Shown here: piece by piece, positions 1 to 8,316 of the stretch
How the letters are laid out: every line of letters starts with the position of its first letter
How positions within the stretch are numbered: position 1 is the first letter of the stretch
Assembly (NCBI GenBank): GCA_963616935.1
Contig: CAVEMS010000001.1
Span: forward strand, 210,007-274,006
Source: UBA4951 sp963616935
GTDB taxonomy: Bacteria > Bacillota_I > Bacilli_A > RFN20 > CAG-826
Direction of reading: 5' to 3'
Length of the DNA: 64,000 nt
Position numbers and translations under genes: made by a program
The notes under the pieces: generated by a model
Seen by the model: only the letters and a program-made list of their open reading frames with translations
The model's database searches: none
What the model was told of the DNA's origin: nothing

Positions 1-2127
1 TGCAAAAACCACATATCTTTTGACGAAAAACCAAAGAAAGGGATTCAGATCAAAAATGGAAAAGCCGCGATTTCGCTTCGCTTTTGGATCAAGCATGCGC
101 TGAATTTGCTTAAAGCCAAACGCCTTAGAACGTCGCTATCTATTTTCTTGATGTCCTTTTCCCTTACGACGCTTGGGCTAAGCGCATTTCTAAAAAGAGA
201 CGTTTCCGAGAAGATAGAATCGTCTTTGACGTCTTTGACGGGGGAGGGGACGGTGGTGATGTCGCTAAAAAACGATAAGAGCGTATCATTATCTAATGTT
301 CTCTCGGCGCCGAAGAAAGATGTTTTGTCCATTGCCGCAAAAAAAGACGATGGGCTCTTCCTTTGCGCATCGTATTTATCCTCATTCGAGCAGATTTTCA
401 AAACGACTAATGAGATGTACGTCAAATACGGCGCACGCCGCTATTCCTTTTCTTCCATGAGCGCCAGAAGCGTGAACGATTTTCTGTGTTTGGACGATTA
501 TGGCGGCGGCGCCATCTTCCCTTCGCACCCAGCAACACTTGAAATCGACGACATAGTTTTGGGTCTTCCGCAAAATGCCATGCACGATTTGGCGAAAGCC
601 TTCCAGACGGAACGGAATTACGATGCGCTTGGGACGTTTTTGACGAAAAAGCGCTTATCGCTTGATTTGGCCACGGAAAACGCCGATTGGGGATATTCGG
701 ACAAACAAAGCTTTTTCATCAAAGGCATCATGGAATTTCGTGTCCCTACGATCTTTCATTTCGATCGGCTTTGGAACGAAAAGGTTTTCGAGGAAATGAT
801 GCTTTTGCCCTCAAGCGACGGCTCTTCCTTCAAGACCCCATGGACTTTGCATAAGGCTTACGGCTTAAGTGGAATCAAGGATGAGGAGGCTTTTCTCGAA
901 TTCTCACGCGAAGAAGCCTTAAGGAAATACGTCTTCGACAAAGACGCATATCGCTACGACCAAAGTCATAACGAAGGAGAGATAGGAAGAAAGGATATCA
1001 GATATTTCCTTTTCTCAGTCAACCGTTTCGGGATAAAGGAAAGCGATGTCTCTTCTATTGCCTCTTTGAAGGAGATTTCTTCGTTTTCGTTCCTGGGGGA
1101 AGGGGCGTATCGCGCTTTCGCGTCCGCTCTTTCCTATGGTTTCAAAGAGCCTTTTTTGCTTGGCAATGACATCGATGAGATGATGCAATACGCTGATGCG
1201 CTATCGAAGGTGCCGCAAAAAATGATGGCCTCTTTCCCCGATATTCCTTCGTCCATGGCGCTTGGGAGCTATTTGAGGCCGAGAACTTCGGGTTTGACTT
1301 TCTCTAGCGATTTCTCATCCGTAATCTCCGGCTCTGCTCCGAAAAGCGTCGATGAAATCGTCTTGTCTAGCTCCCTTTATGATAGGTTAGGTAAACCGAA
1401 AGAGGTGGCAGTTGGAGGCGTCTATGAGGCTAACGCCGATCAAGATAATGTTTATAGAAATTACCGTTTCGCCACGCTTAAAGTCGTTGGAGTGTCTTCA
1501 TTGGATTTTGATGTTATGGTTGGAGGCTCATATTGGCTCGTGGATTTCTTCAAAATAAGGCTCGGGATGAGCGCATTTTCTTTGGAGGCCAGGGAGTGTC
1601 TTTTTCGGATAGAGGAAGACGCCGAGCCTTCGAAAATCGTCTCCGTTTTGGAGGCCAAATACCCGAACTATTCATTCGCCGACCCATCAAGCGCGATTTC
1701 CGAAAGCGTGTCCCAGGTCATGGGATACATTTCGGCGATCCTCTCATTCGCCTCGATCTCTTGCGTCATTGCCGGTTTCATATTGCTTCTTTCGCTATCG
1801 ACCCTCTACGTTACGGAAAACAAAAGCGAAAGCCGTTATTTCTATTTGCTTGGGATCGGGAAAGCCGATATAGCGGATGGGTATATTTCCGGCGTCTCGC
1901 TCCTTTTGACGATCGGTCTTGCGGTGTCTTTTTTCTCGCTATTCGTGGTGGAGATTCTCTTCGATGAGGCAATTTGCTCGTCTTTTGGCGCTGCCTCGTC
2001 ATTTCAAATTGACTTATTGCCGCATTTCATCGTCTTCATCGCTTACCTGCTCTCGCTTCTCTTCGCTTCGATTTTTATCAAGGCATCTTTAAGGAAAAAC
2101 GATTTGGCAAGGAGGGAAAATGGATGA
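1..2127 (+). CDS. ABC transporter permease (FtsX/MacB type), 5' end missing
   Basis: The frame is open from the first base, so the gene begins upstream; about 708 codons are visible. A hydrophobic helix (about bases 130-180) is followed by a roughly 500-residue extracytoplasmic part and then three C-terminal membrane helices (about 1720-1800, 1890-1950, 2010-2080). This is the layout of FtsX-like permeases. The leading Lys-rich stretch before the first helix resembles the linker in ATPase-permease fusions, so the missing part may be the ATPase; that is inference. Such proteins usually serve peptide export, lipoprotein release or antibiotic resistance; the substrate cannot be told. The stop is TGA. 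Confidence 0.75.
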   Translation, partial: CKNHISFDEKPKKGIQIKNGKAAISLRFWIKHALNLLKAKRLRTSLSIFLMSFSLTTLGLSAFLKRDVSEKIESSLTSLTGEGTVVMSLKNDKSVSLSNVLSAPKKDVLSIAAKKDDGLFLCASYLSSFEQIFKTTNEMYVKYGARRYSFSSMSARSVNDFLCLDDYGGGAIFPSHPATLEIDDIVLGLPQNAMHDLAKAFQTERNYDALGTFLTKKRLSLDLATENADWGYSDKQSFFIKGIMEFRVPTIFHFDRLWNEKVFEEMMLLPSSDGSSFKTPWTLHKAYGLSGIKDEEAFLEFSREEALRKYVFDKDAYRYDQSHNEGEIGRKDIRYFLFSVNRFGIKESDVSSIASLKEISSFSFLGEGAYRAFASALSYGFKEPFLLGNDIDEMMQYADALSKVPQKMMASFPDIPSSMALGSYLRPRTSGLTFSSDFSSVISGSAPKSVDEIVLSSSLYDRLGKPKEVAVGGVYEANADQDNVYRNYRFATLKVVGVSSLDFDVMVGGSYWLVDFFKIRLGMSAFSLEARECLFRIEEDAEPSKIVSVLEAKYPNYSFADPSSAISESVSQVMGYISAILSFASISCVIAGFILLLSLSTLYVTENKSESRYFYLLGIGKADIADGYISGVSLLLTIGLAVSFFSLFVVEILFDEAICSSFGAASSFQIDLLPHFIVFIAYLLSLLFASIFIKASLRKNDLARRENG

Positions 2128-2229
2128 ATTTTGCGATTATCGCTAATTTTTGTTTATACCTCTTTTAAAAGCGTGATATATTACTCATCGGTTGTTTCGT
2201 TAAGAAAGAACTAGGAAGGTAAGGAGCAT

Positions 2230-2430
2230 ATGAAGGGAACAGTCAAAATGTTCAACAAGGAAAAAGGCTATGGCTTCATTCACGCTGAAGACAACAAAGA
2301 CTACTTTTTCCATTACAGCGCTTTGATCATGGATAGCTTCAAGACTGCTGAACCTGGCGAAAACGTCGAGTTCGAAGTCGAAGAATCTGAACGTGGTCCA
2401 CGTGCTAAGAACGTCAAAAAAGTTGCTTAA
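2230..2430 (+). CDS. Cold-shock protein, CspA/CspB family
   Basis: This 66-residue protein is a single cold-shock domain, the usual length of the family. It binds single-stranded RNA and DNA and acts as an RNA chaperone in the cytoplasm. The two RNA-binding motifs are visible: KGYGFI at about residues 13-18 and DYFFHYSAL at about 24-32. The start is preceded by AGGAAGGTAAGGAG, a strong ribosome binding site. It is a single-gene unit closed by a hairpin terminator. The 100-base leader could carry thermal regulation as in other csp genes, but I see no defined element. Confidence 0.95.
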   Translation: MKGTVKMFNKEKGYGFIHAEDNKDYFFHYSALIMDSFKTAEPGENVEFEVEESERGPRAKNVKKVA

Positions 2431-2447
2431 TTAGTTGAACTAGACTG

Positions 2448-2475
2448 AACCTCTGCCTTACGCGGAGGTTTTTTT
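2448..2475 (+). terminator. Intrinsic terminator of the csp gene
   Basis: AACCTCTGC and GCGGAGGTT form a 9-bp stem (one G-T pair) around a 5-base loop, followed directly by a T run. Confidence 0.9.
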
Positions 2476-2486
2476 GTCCTTCTAGT

Positions 2487-2514
2487 TTGAAACGACGCAT
2501 TCTAGAGATATAAT
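2487..2514 (+). promoter_or_regulatory. Sigma-A-type promoter of the ychF operon
   Basis: TTGAAA, 16 bases, then TATAAT, located 31 bases before the ychF start codon. It matches the vegetative consensus well. Confidence 0.75.
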
Positions 2515-2544
2515 CTCTAACGAAAAAAGAAAAGAAAGATCATT

Positions 2545-3711
2545 ATGGCATTAAAAGCAGGAATAGTGGGATTACCAAACGTCGGCAAATCGACGCTTTT
2601 CAACGCGATAACAAATTCCCATGTTTTGGCGGAGAACTATCCATTCGCCACCATCAACCCTAATACCGGCGTGGTGACCGTTCCCGATGAAAGGCTCGAT
2701 TACCTGACCAAATATTTCGCTCCGAAGAAGAAAATCAACGCCACATTCGAGTTCTACGATATCGCCGGCCTTGTTAAAGGCGCCTCGAAAGGCGAAGGAC
2801 TTGGGAACCAGTTCCTGGCCGCCATCCGCGAATGCGATGCGATAGTGGAGGTGGTGCGCTGCTTCGAAAGCGGAGCCGTGCTTCGCTATAACGACGATCC
2901 GGTCGATCCCCTCAATGACATCGATGTCATAAACCTTGAACTATCGATGGCCGATTTGGATTCGGTGAGTGCCAGAATCGGCAAGCAGGAAGTCAAAGCC
3001 AGGATAGCGCGCGACAAAGAAGCTATATACGAAATGCCGATTCTTACCGCCTTGAAGGAAGTTTTGGCCGAAGGAAAGCCTGCTCGTTCCGTAAAAGGAC
3101 TAAGCCAAGAACAGCTCTCATACGCCAAGAAGAATTTCTTTTTGCTTTCCTTGAAGCCGATTCTTTATGTCGCCAACGTCGCCGCCGACGATTACGCCGA
3201 CTTAGACAATTGCCGCCACTATCAAAACGTTAAGGCTTTGGCCGAAAGCGAAAATGCCGTCTGTATACCCTTGTCCTGTCAAATAGAGTATGAGATATCG
3301 CAACTAGAAAGCGAGCAAGACAAAAAGGATTTCCTTATGTCGATGGGCCAAAGCGAATCGGGCCTCGATAAACTCGTCAAAGCCTCTTATAAGCTCCTCA
3401 ATCTCTCGACGTTCTTAACTTGCGGAAGCGATGAGTGCCGCGCTTGGACGTTCCATAATGGAATGTTGGCTCCAGCATGTGCCGGTGTTATACATAGCGA
3501 TTTCGAAAAAGGCTTCATCAAAGCGGAGGTCTATTCTTTCTCTGATTTCTATGAGATCAGCAAATCCTTCCCGATGGCGGAAGGAGACGCTCCAATCGGC
3601 CAAAAAGTCGAAGTGGCGGTCAAAGAAGCCGGCAAAGTGAGAAGCGAAGGCAAAGAATACGCGATGAAAGACGGCGACATCGTCTTCTTTAGGTTCAACG
3701 TGAGCAAATAA
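2545..3711 (+). CDS. ychF: Redox-responsive ATPase/GTPase YchF (OLA1 family)
   Basis: This 388-residue protein is a near-universal Obg-related P-loop NTPase that prefers ATP and associates with ribosomes; it is implicated in translation and stress responses. The G1 motif GLPNVGKST sits at residues 9-17, the switch region reads NYPFATINPN, and a DIAGLVKGAS motif follows. A C-terminal TGS-like domain ends the protein, as in the family. It is first in an apparent operon with ispF, argS and rpoE. Its TAA overlaps the ispF ATG (TAATG), so the two are translationally coupled. Confidence 0.95.
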   Translation: MALKAGIVGLPNVGKSTLFNAITNSHVLAENYPFATINPNTGVVTVPDERLDYLTKYFAPKKKINATFEFYDIAGLVKGASKGEGLGNQFLAAIRECDAIVEVVRCFESGAVLRYNDDPVDPLNDIDVINLELSMADLDSVSARIGKQEVKARIARDKEAIYEMPILTALKEVLAEGKPARSVKGLSQEQLSYAKKNFFLLSLKPILYVANVAADDYADLDNCRHYQNVKALAESENAVCIPLSCQIEYEISQLESEQDKKDFLMSMGQSESGLDKLVKASYKLLNLSTFLTCGSDECRAWTFHNGMLAPACAGVIHSDFEKGFIKAEVYSFSDFYEISKSFPMAEGDAPIGQKVEVAVKEAGKVRSEGKEYAMKDGDIVFFRFNVSK

Positions 3712-4199
3712 TGGATATAAGGATCGGATACGGCGAAGACATACATGCCCTTAAAAGCGGACGCCGCCTTGTTATCGGAGGCATCGTGATCCCTTATGAA
3801 AAAGGCCTCGACGGACATAGCGATGCCGACATACTCTTCCATGCGCTTAGCGATGCCCTTCTAGGAAGTCTAGCACTAGGAGATATTGGGAAACTCTTTC
3901 CGCCTGGCGATCCGAAAACATACGGCATAGACAGCGAAATAATACTTAGAGAGTGCTATCGCTTGGTCAAGGAGAAAGGCTATACGGTGGCTAATATCGA
4001 TGTCTCCGTAAGCGCCGAAGAGCCGCATTTATCGACCTATATCCAAAAAATGCGCGAAAATATCTCAAGGATTATGGATGTTGGCGTCTCATCGGTTTCC
4101 ATCAAGGCGATGACCAACGAAGGCTTCGATGCCGTCGGAAAGAAAGAAGCGATGAGAGCGGTGGCGGTCGTACTCGTAAAAAGGGAGGATAAAGAATGA
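3711..4199 (+). CDS. ispF: 2-C-methyl-D-erythritol 2,4-cyclodiphosphate synthase
   Basis: IspF closes CDP-methylerythritol phosphate to the cyclodiphosphate in the MEP route to isoprenoids. At 162 residues it has family length. The metal-binding Asp10 and His12 are in the start motif GEDIHAL, and a GHSDADILFHALSDALLG block and a late TNEGFDAVGKKEA motif are intact. The start overlaps the ychF stop and its own TGA overlaps the argS start (ATGA). Together with ispD at 28.2-28.9 kb it shows a MEP pathway split over two loci. Confidence 0.96.
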   Translation: MDIRIGYGEDIHALKSGRRLVIGGIVIPYEKGLDGHSDADILFHALSDALLGSLALGDIGKLFPPGDPKTYGIDSEIILRECYRLVKEKGYTVANIDVSVSAEEPHLSTYIQKMRENISRIMDVGVSSVSIKAMTNEGFDAVGKKEAMRAVAVVLVKREDKE

Positions 4200-5824
4200 A
4201 TCATGAAGTGGCGTTGGCCGAAATAATATCGAAAGCGGCCCAGAAAAGCGGATATGACATTTCCGCTTCGGAAATAAGGATCGATCGTTCGAAAGACGTA
4301 TCGCACGGCGATTATGCCAGCAATTTCGCGATGAAATTCGCGAAGAAATTCAATTCGAACCCACTTTCCTTCGCTCAAAGCGTGATATCCTCCATCGACG
4401 ATCCGTCGATTGAGAAAATTGAGATAGCCGGCCCTGGATTCGTCAATTTCTTCATGAAGAAAGAGGCCTTGTCGGCCATCATCCCTTTGATTCTCAAAGA
4501 AGGGTCTTCCTATGGCGATGGCGAGAAAAAGAACTATAGGATAAACGTCGAATACGTAAGCGCAAACCCAACCGGTGATCTTCATTTGGGACATACGAGA
4601 GGTGCAGCGTTAGGAGATGCGGTGGCAAACCTTTACCAAAAGGCCGGTTATGATGTGACTCGTGAATATTACGTCAACGACTGCGGAAACCAAGTCGAGC
4701 ATTTGGGTCGCTCCTTACGCGCTAGGTACCACGAACTGTTCGGAGAGCCCCTTGTATTGGGCGATGACGATTATCATGGCGTCGATTTGATCGACATAGC
4801 CAAGGAGATAAAAGAACTCCATGGCGATAAATATCTCGTCGATAATGCCGAAAGCCACGATTTCTTCATCCGTTTCGGAATCGATCATGAACTTGGGAAA
4901 ATAAAGAAAGACATGGCTGATTTCGGCGTCAATTTCGATAAATTCAGCTATGAATCAGACATTCGCAAGAACGGTTCGTTAGAGAAAACGATCGAAGAAC
5001 TAAAGAATGCTGGGTATGTTTACGTGCAAGATGGCGCGACGTATCTGAAGACCAGCGCTTTCTTGGATGACAAAGATAGGCCGATCATCAAAAAAGATGG
5101 CTTATTCACCTATTTCATGCCCGATATCTGCTATCACTATGAGAAGATGTCGCGCGGCTATGACTTATTGGTCGATTTGCTTGGAGCCGATCACCATGGC
5201 TATGTGGCCAGAATGAAAAGTGCTCTCATGATGAAGGGATATAAGCCTGAGACCCTTCAAGCCGAGATCTATCAGATGGTTCGCGTCTATAAGGATGGGC
5301 AAGAGGTCAAGATGAGCAAGAGGACTGGAAAGTCGATAACCCATCGTGAGCTTGTGGCGGAAGTCGGTAAGGATGCCGTGCGTTATTTCTTCTCGGCGCG
5401 TTCAAGCGACACGCATCTTGATTTCGATATGAATCTAGCGACGAGCAAGAGCAAAGAGAATCCCGTCTATTATGCGCAATACGCTTATGCGAGATGCTCT
5501 TCTTTGCTATCGCTTGGGGCCGATATCCCGTTGATTTATACCGCAAATGCCTTCAAAGACGGCAAAGAAGACGATATCTTGAAACAACTCACCGATTTTC
5601 CTAGTATGATAGAGAACGCGGCGAAAGCCAGAGCCCCTCATAAGGCCGTCGGCTATATCGATCGCTTGGCCCAGCTCATTCACGAATACTATGCGTCCAC
5701 CAAGATCATAGATCGTGCGGATCTGGAAAAGACCGGGAACCGCCTCTCCCTCATTAAAGCGTGCCAAATAGTCTTGAAAACCGCTTTAGCGTTAATCGGC
5801 GTATCCGCACCAGAACGGATGTAA
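4196..5824 (+). CDS. argS: Arginyl-tRNA synthetase
   Basis: A class I aminoacyl-tRNA synthetase that charges tRNA-Arg in the cytoplasm. The 542 residues fall within the usual range. The N-terminal Add1 domain leads into the HIGH-type motif HLGH near residue 130, and a KMSKR motif is present near residue 372. The C-terminal DALR anticodon-binding domain ends the protein. The ATG overlaps the ispF stop by ATGA and the next gene, rpoE, begins 18 bases downstream, so it is in the middle of an operon. Confidence 0.97.
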   Translation: MNHEVALAEIISKAAQKSGYDISASEIRIDRSKDVSHGDYASNFAMKFAKKFNSNPLSFAQSVISSIDDPSIEKIEIAGPGFVNFFMKKEALSAIIPLILKEGSSYGDGEKKNYRINVEYVSANPTGDLHLGHTRGAALGDAVANLYQKAGYDVTREYYVNDCGNQVEHLGRSLRARYHELFGEPLVLGDDDYHGVDLIDIAKEIKELHGDKYLVDNAESHDFFIRFGIDHELGKIKKDMADFGVNFDKFSYESDIRKNGSLEKTIEELKNAGYVYVQDGATYLKTSAFLDDKDRPIIKKDGLFTYFMPDICYHYEKMSRGYDLLVDLLGADHHGYVARMKSALMMKGYKPETLQAEIYQMVRVYKDGQEVKMSKRTGKSITHRELVAEVGKDAVRYFFSARSSDTHLDFDMNLATSKSKENPVYYAQYAYARCSSLLSLGADIPLIYTANAFKDGKEDDILKQLTDFPSMIENAAKARAPHKAVGYIDRLAQLIHEYYASTKIIDRADLEKTGNRLSLIKACQIVLKTALALIGVSAPERM

Positions 5825-5842
5825 AAAAGGAAGGAAGAAAAA

Positions 5843-6268
5843 ATGAACAACGAGAAAAGCATGTTGGAAGTCGCCTATGAAGTCGTCGGCGCTTCTTCGA
5901 AATCGCTCACCTTTAAGGAGCTTTATGACGAGGTCGCCACAAAGCTTGCCATGAACGACGATGAGAAAAACGATAGGATCGGCAATTTCTACACCCAGTT
6001 GACGTTGGACGGCAAATTCGTCGTTTTGATGGATAACACCTGGGATCTCCGCTCCCGTCACACCTATGACAAAGTCCATATCGACATGAGCGAGGTCTAT
6101 TCGGACGTCAACACAGCCGATGACGATCAGGAAACCAAGAAGGAAACCGACGATTACAACGCCGAAATCGAGGGCAAACCGCTGGATGACGAAGAAGGAG
6201 TGCCACTCGATGAGGAAGGTGACGAGAAGGCTCCGGAAGAAACCCTCTCTTCCTTGGGCGTCAACTAA
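5843..6268 (+). CDS. rpoE: DNA-directed RNA polymerase delta subunit
   Basis: This 141-residue protein has the two-part layout of the delta subunit: an N-terminal HARE/HTH-like domain with the motif TLDGKFVVLMDNTWDLRSR, then a long acidic tail rich in Asp and Glu. Delta promotes RNA polymerase recycling and sensitivity to initiating nucleotides. It is confined to Bacilli, which makes it the best taxonomic marker in the window. It is preceded by AAGGAAGAAAAA and is the last gene of the ychF-ispF-argS-rpoE unit. Confidence 0.93.
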   Translation: MNNEKSMLEVAYEVVGASSKSLTFKELYDEVATKLAMNDDEKNDRIGNFYTQLTLDGKFVVLMDNTWDLRSRHTYDKVHIDMSEVYSDVNTADDDQETKKETDDYNAEIEGKPLDDEEGVPLDEEGDEKAPEETLSSLGVN

Positions 6269-6387
6269 TTCGCCGGTGCGTTTTCGTTTGATGCACGACA
6301 TTTTCGATATTTGCGAAAATTGTTAAATTGGCTATATCAAGAATATTTTTCAAGTGTGTATAATTGTTTTTGGAAGGAGAAAAAAAC

Positions 6388-6618
6388 ATGGGTTATTGCA
6401 AGTGGATGGAAAAGAATCCGAAATGGCTTAAGATCGTTCTTTGCCTTTGGGTTCTCGATATCACATGGGCCATTTGGCGTATCGCCAAATCCATCAAAAA
6501 CGGCAGCGCTATTCAATTGATCCTCGCCATTCTTTGGATCATCGCCGCTGGCACGGTTGGATGGATCCTCGATATCGTTTGCATTCTTTTATTTGATTAT
6601 CCATTCTGGTTCAAATAA
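6388..6618 (+). CDS. Small two-helix membrane protein of unknown function
   Basis: A 76-residue protein. I chose ATG 6388 because GGAAGGAG lies just upstream at 6372-6379; an in-frame TTG further up lacks such a site. Two hydrophobic segments (about residues 12-27 and 37-63) contain many Trp residues, so it should be an integral membrane protein. TATAAT at 6359-6364 suggests its own promoter, and a clear terminator follows. I do not recognise the family. Confidence 0.7.
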   Translation: MGYCKWMEKNPKWLKIVLCLWVLDITWAIWRIAKSIKNGSAIQLILAILWIIAAGTVGWILDIVCILLFDYPFWFK

Positions 6619-6636
6619 TCGATCGATGCGAAATCA

Positions 6637-6661
6637 AGAAGCCGTTATGGCTTCTTTTTTT
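6637..6661 (+). terminator. Intrinsic terminator
   Basis: AGAAGCC GTTAT GGCTTCT: a perfect 7-bp stem followed by a T run. Confidence 0.9.
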
Positions 6662-6725
6662 ATGGTCTCAATGACTATTGAAGCCCAAAGGGGTATCATT
6701 TACGCATAGCGTTTAGGAGATATTT

Positions 6726-7508
6726 ATGTGGGAAAAAGAACTTAAGGCGATGAAAGAGGCGGCGTTGCTTGCCGAAAAAGAGATTCTTCGCGTCTATCAC
6801 ACGAAATTCGATGTGGAGATAAAATCAGACGATTCGCCAGTGACCATCGCCGACAAGCATGCCGATAAGATAATCCGTGAATACCTTCATTCGCTTTTCC
6901 CATCGCACTCTTTCTTGACGGAAGAGAGTAAGGACACGAAGGAAAGACTCGACAACGATTTTGTTTTCATCGTCGATCCAGTCGATGGCACCAAGGAATT
7001 CGTGAGCAAGAACGACGAATTCACGACGAATATCGCTTTGGCATACAAAAAGGAAATCGTGGTCGGCGTCATCAATGTGCCGATGCAAAACAAAATGGAC
7101 TACGCCGTCAAGGGCGAAGGCGCTTATATGGAGAAAAGAGGGGAAAAGCCGGTCCGCCTCCATGTCAGCAATCAGATCGGCCCAAAATACGTTTGCTTGC
7201 TTTCCAGAAGTTTTTCCGTCGAGAAGGAAAAAGAGCTTATCGAGAAGCATAAGAACGAAATATCCGCCGTTCGCGTCCTTGGCGCGGCGACTAAATTCCT
7301 CGCCATAGCGGAAGGGGAGGCCCATATGTTCTATCGTTTTAGCGGCGGCACCAAAGAGTGGGACGTCGCAAGCGGAGACCTAATCGTTTCCGAAGCGGGC
7401 GGTATAATGACCAAACCGAATGGGGAAAAATACGTCTATAACAGAGAAGACGTCTATAACCACGACGGGTATATCTTGCTTAACGATCCGAAGAACAATC
7501 TTCTTTGA
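6726..7508 (+). CDS. cysQ: 3'(2'),5'-bisphosphate nucleotidase, inositol monophosphatase family
   Basis: The 260-residue protein belongs to the lithium-sensitive, Mg-dependent phosphatase superfamily. Visible metal-site motifs are TEES near residue 65, DPVDGTKEF near residue 85, and WDVASGD near residue 218. CysQ removes phosphate from 3'-phosphoadenosine 5'-phosphate, a by-product of sulfate assimilation and of phosphopantetheine transfer. An inositol monophosphatase role is the alternative, but the DPVDGTKEF form is typical of CysQ. It is transcribed towards the nfu-type gene, whose stop codon is immediately adjacent. Confidence 0.85.
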   Translation: MWEKELKAMKEAALLAEKEILRVYHTKFDVEIKSDDSPVTIADKHADKIIREYLHSLFPSHSFLTEESKDTKERLDNDFVFIVDPVDGTKEFVSKNDEFTTNIALAYKKEIVVGVINVPMQNKMDYAVKGEGAYMEKRGEKPVRLHVSNQIGPKYVCLLSRSFSVEKEKELIEKHKNEISAVRVLGAATKFLAIAEGEAHMFYRFSGGTKEWDVASGDLIVSEAGGIMTKPNGEKYVYNREDVYNHDGYILLNDPKNNLL

Positions 7509-7811
7509 TTATTTGCCTTCAGCTGATTTGTTTTCTTCTATTTTTCTGTTTATATAGGCGTTCATCACGTCTTCTGGGACGTTCATCGAAGCGTCGCAAC
7601 GTATGACGCCTGGGACCTCTTCCATCAAAATGACCTCGACTCCGGTCGATATGTCTTGGTCCACGTAAGCGCATCCTTCGCATGCGCCGACCATCTTTAT
7701 ATAGACGACGCCGTCTTTGAAGCCTATAAGCTCTACGTCTCCGCCTTCCCTTTGGAGGAATGGGCGAATCTTGTCCAAGACGATGTCGATCTGCTTTTCG
7801 ATGTCTTCCAT
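7509..7811 (-). CDS. NFU-type iron-sulfur cluster scaffold
   Basis: A 100-residue NifU C-terminal-like domain with the cluster-binding CEGCAY (CxxC) motif near the middle, after GGDVELIGFKDGVVYIKMVGA. Such proteins carry and hand over 4Fe-4S clusters to apo-enzymes. I start it at ATG 7811 because domain homology begins there; an in-frame TTG at 7850 would add 13 residues but neither start has a convincing ribosome binding site. It is convergent with cysQ with no intergenic space. No other Fe-S assembly gene is in view. Confidence 0.88.
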   Translation of the reverse strand: MEDIEKQIDIVLDKIRPFLQREGGDVELIGFKDGVVYIKMVGACEGCAYVDQDISTGVEVILMEEVPGVIRCDASMNVPEDVMNAYINRKIEENKSAEGK

Positions 7812-7973
7812 AACGCGGAATATTCTAGGTAGTCGACGCCTTTCTTTCAAGGAATATGATTGAGAAATCGAGTTTTGCGAATCTATCCACCCAAAATATT
7901 AAATGTTTATTTTTCTTTCTTTTATCTTATAATTCAAAACGTGGCCAAAAATGAGAATTTATCTAGGAAATAC

Positions 7974-8315
7974 ATGACTCTATTGGCTGCGATCTCCGAC
8001 GCTTGGGGCAGGGGTTACCAAATGACTGATGATGGTTTGATATCCCTTTTGCTCGCCTTGCCCGAGGTTCCTACGGAACTTAGGGGAAGCTCCGCTTACG
8101 GATATCTTAGGAGCAAAAAACCGAAATCCATCAAAATCGCGTTGTGCGTCCTAATGAGGCACGGCTACTTAAAACGCGACTACGATGCCGATAACGATTG
8201 CTATTTCCTGAGGTTAAGCGAGAAAGCCAGGGCCGTTTCGCTTCCGGTTTTGGCGAAAAAGGAAGTTAAGGAGAGAAATGTCGTCATGTATAGAAAAATA
8301 AAAAAGGAGAAATAA
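7974..8315 (+). CDS. Hypothetical protein, possible winged-helix fold
   Basis: A 113-residue protein. ATG 7974 is preferred for the AGGAAA site at 7965-7970; a GTG at 7941 in the same frame is possible because TATAAT lies at 7928-7933. The sequence alternates predicted helices with a block SIKIALCVLMRHGYLKRDYD followed by a strand-like YFLRLSEKA, which is compatible with a winged helix. The gene ends one base before the M3 peptidase start and shares its operon, so it may regulate that gene. I do not recognise a family. Confidence 0.6.
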   Translation: MTLLAAISDAWGRGYQMTDDGLISLLLALPEVPTELRGSSAYGYLRSKKPKSIKIALCVLMRHGYLKRDYDADNDCYFLRLSEKARAVSLPVLAKKEVKERNVVMYRKIKKEK

Positions 8316-8316
8316 T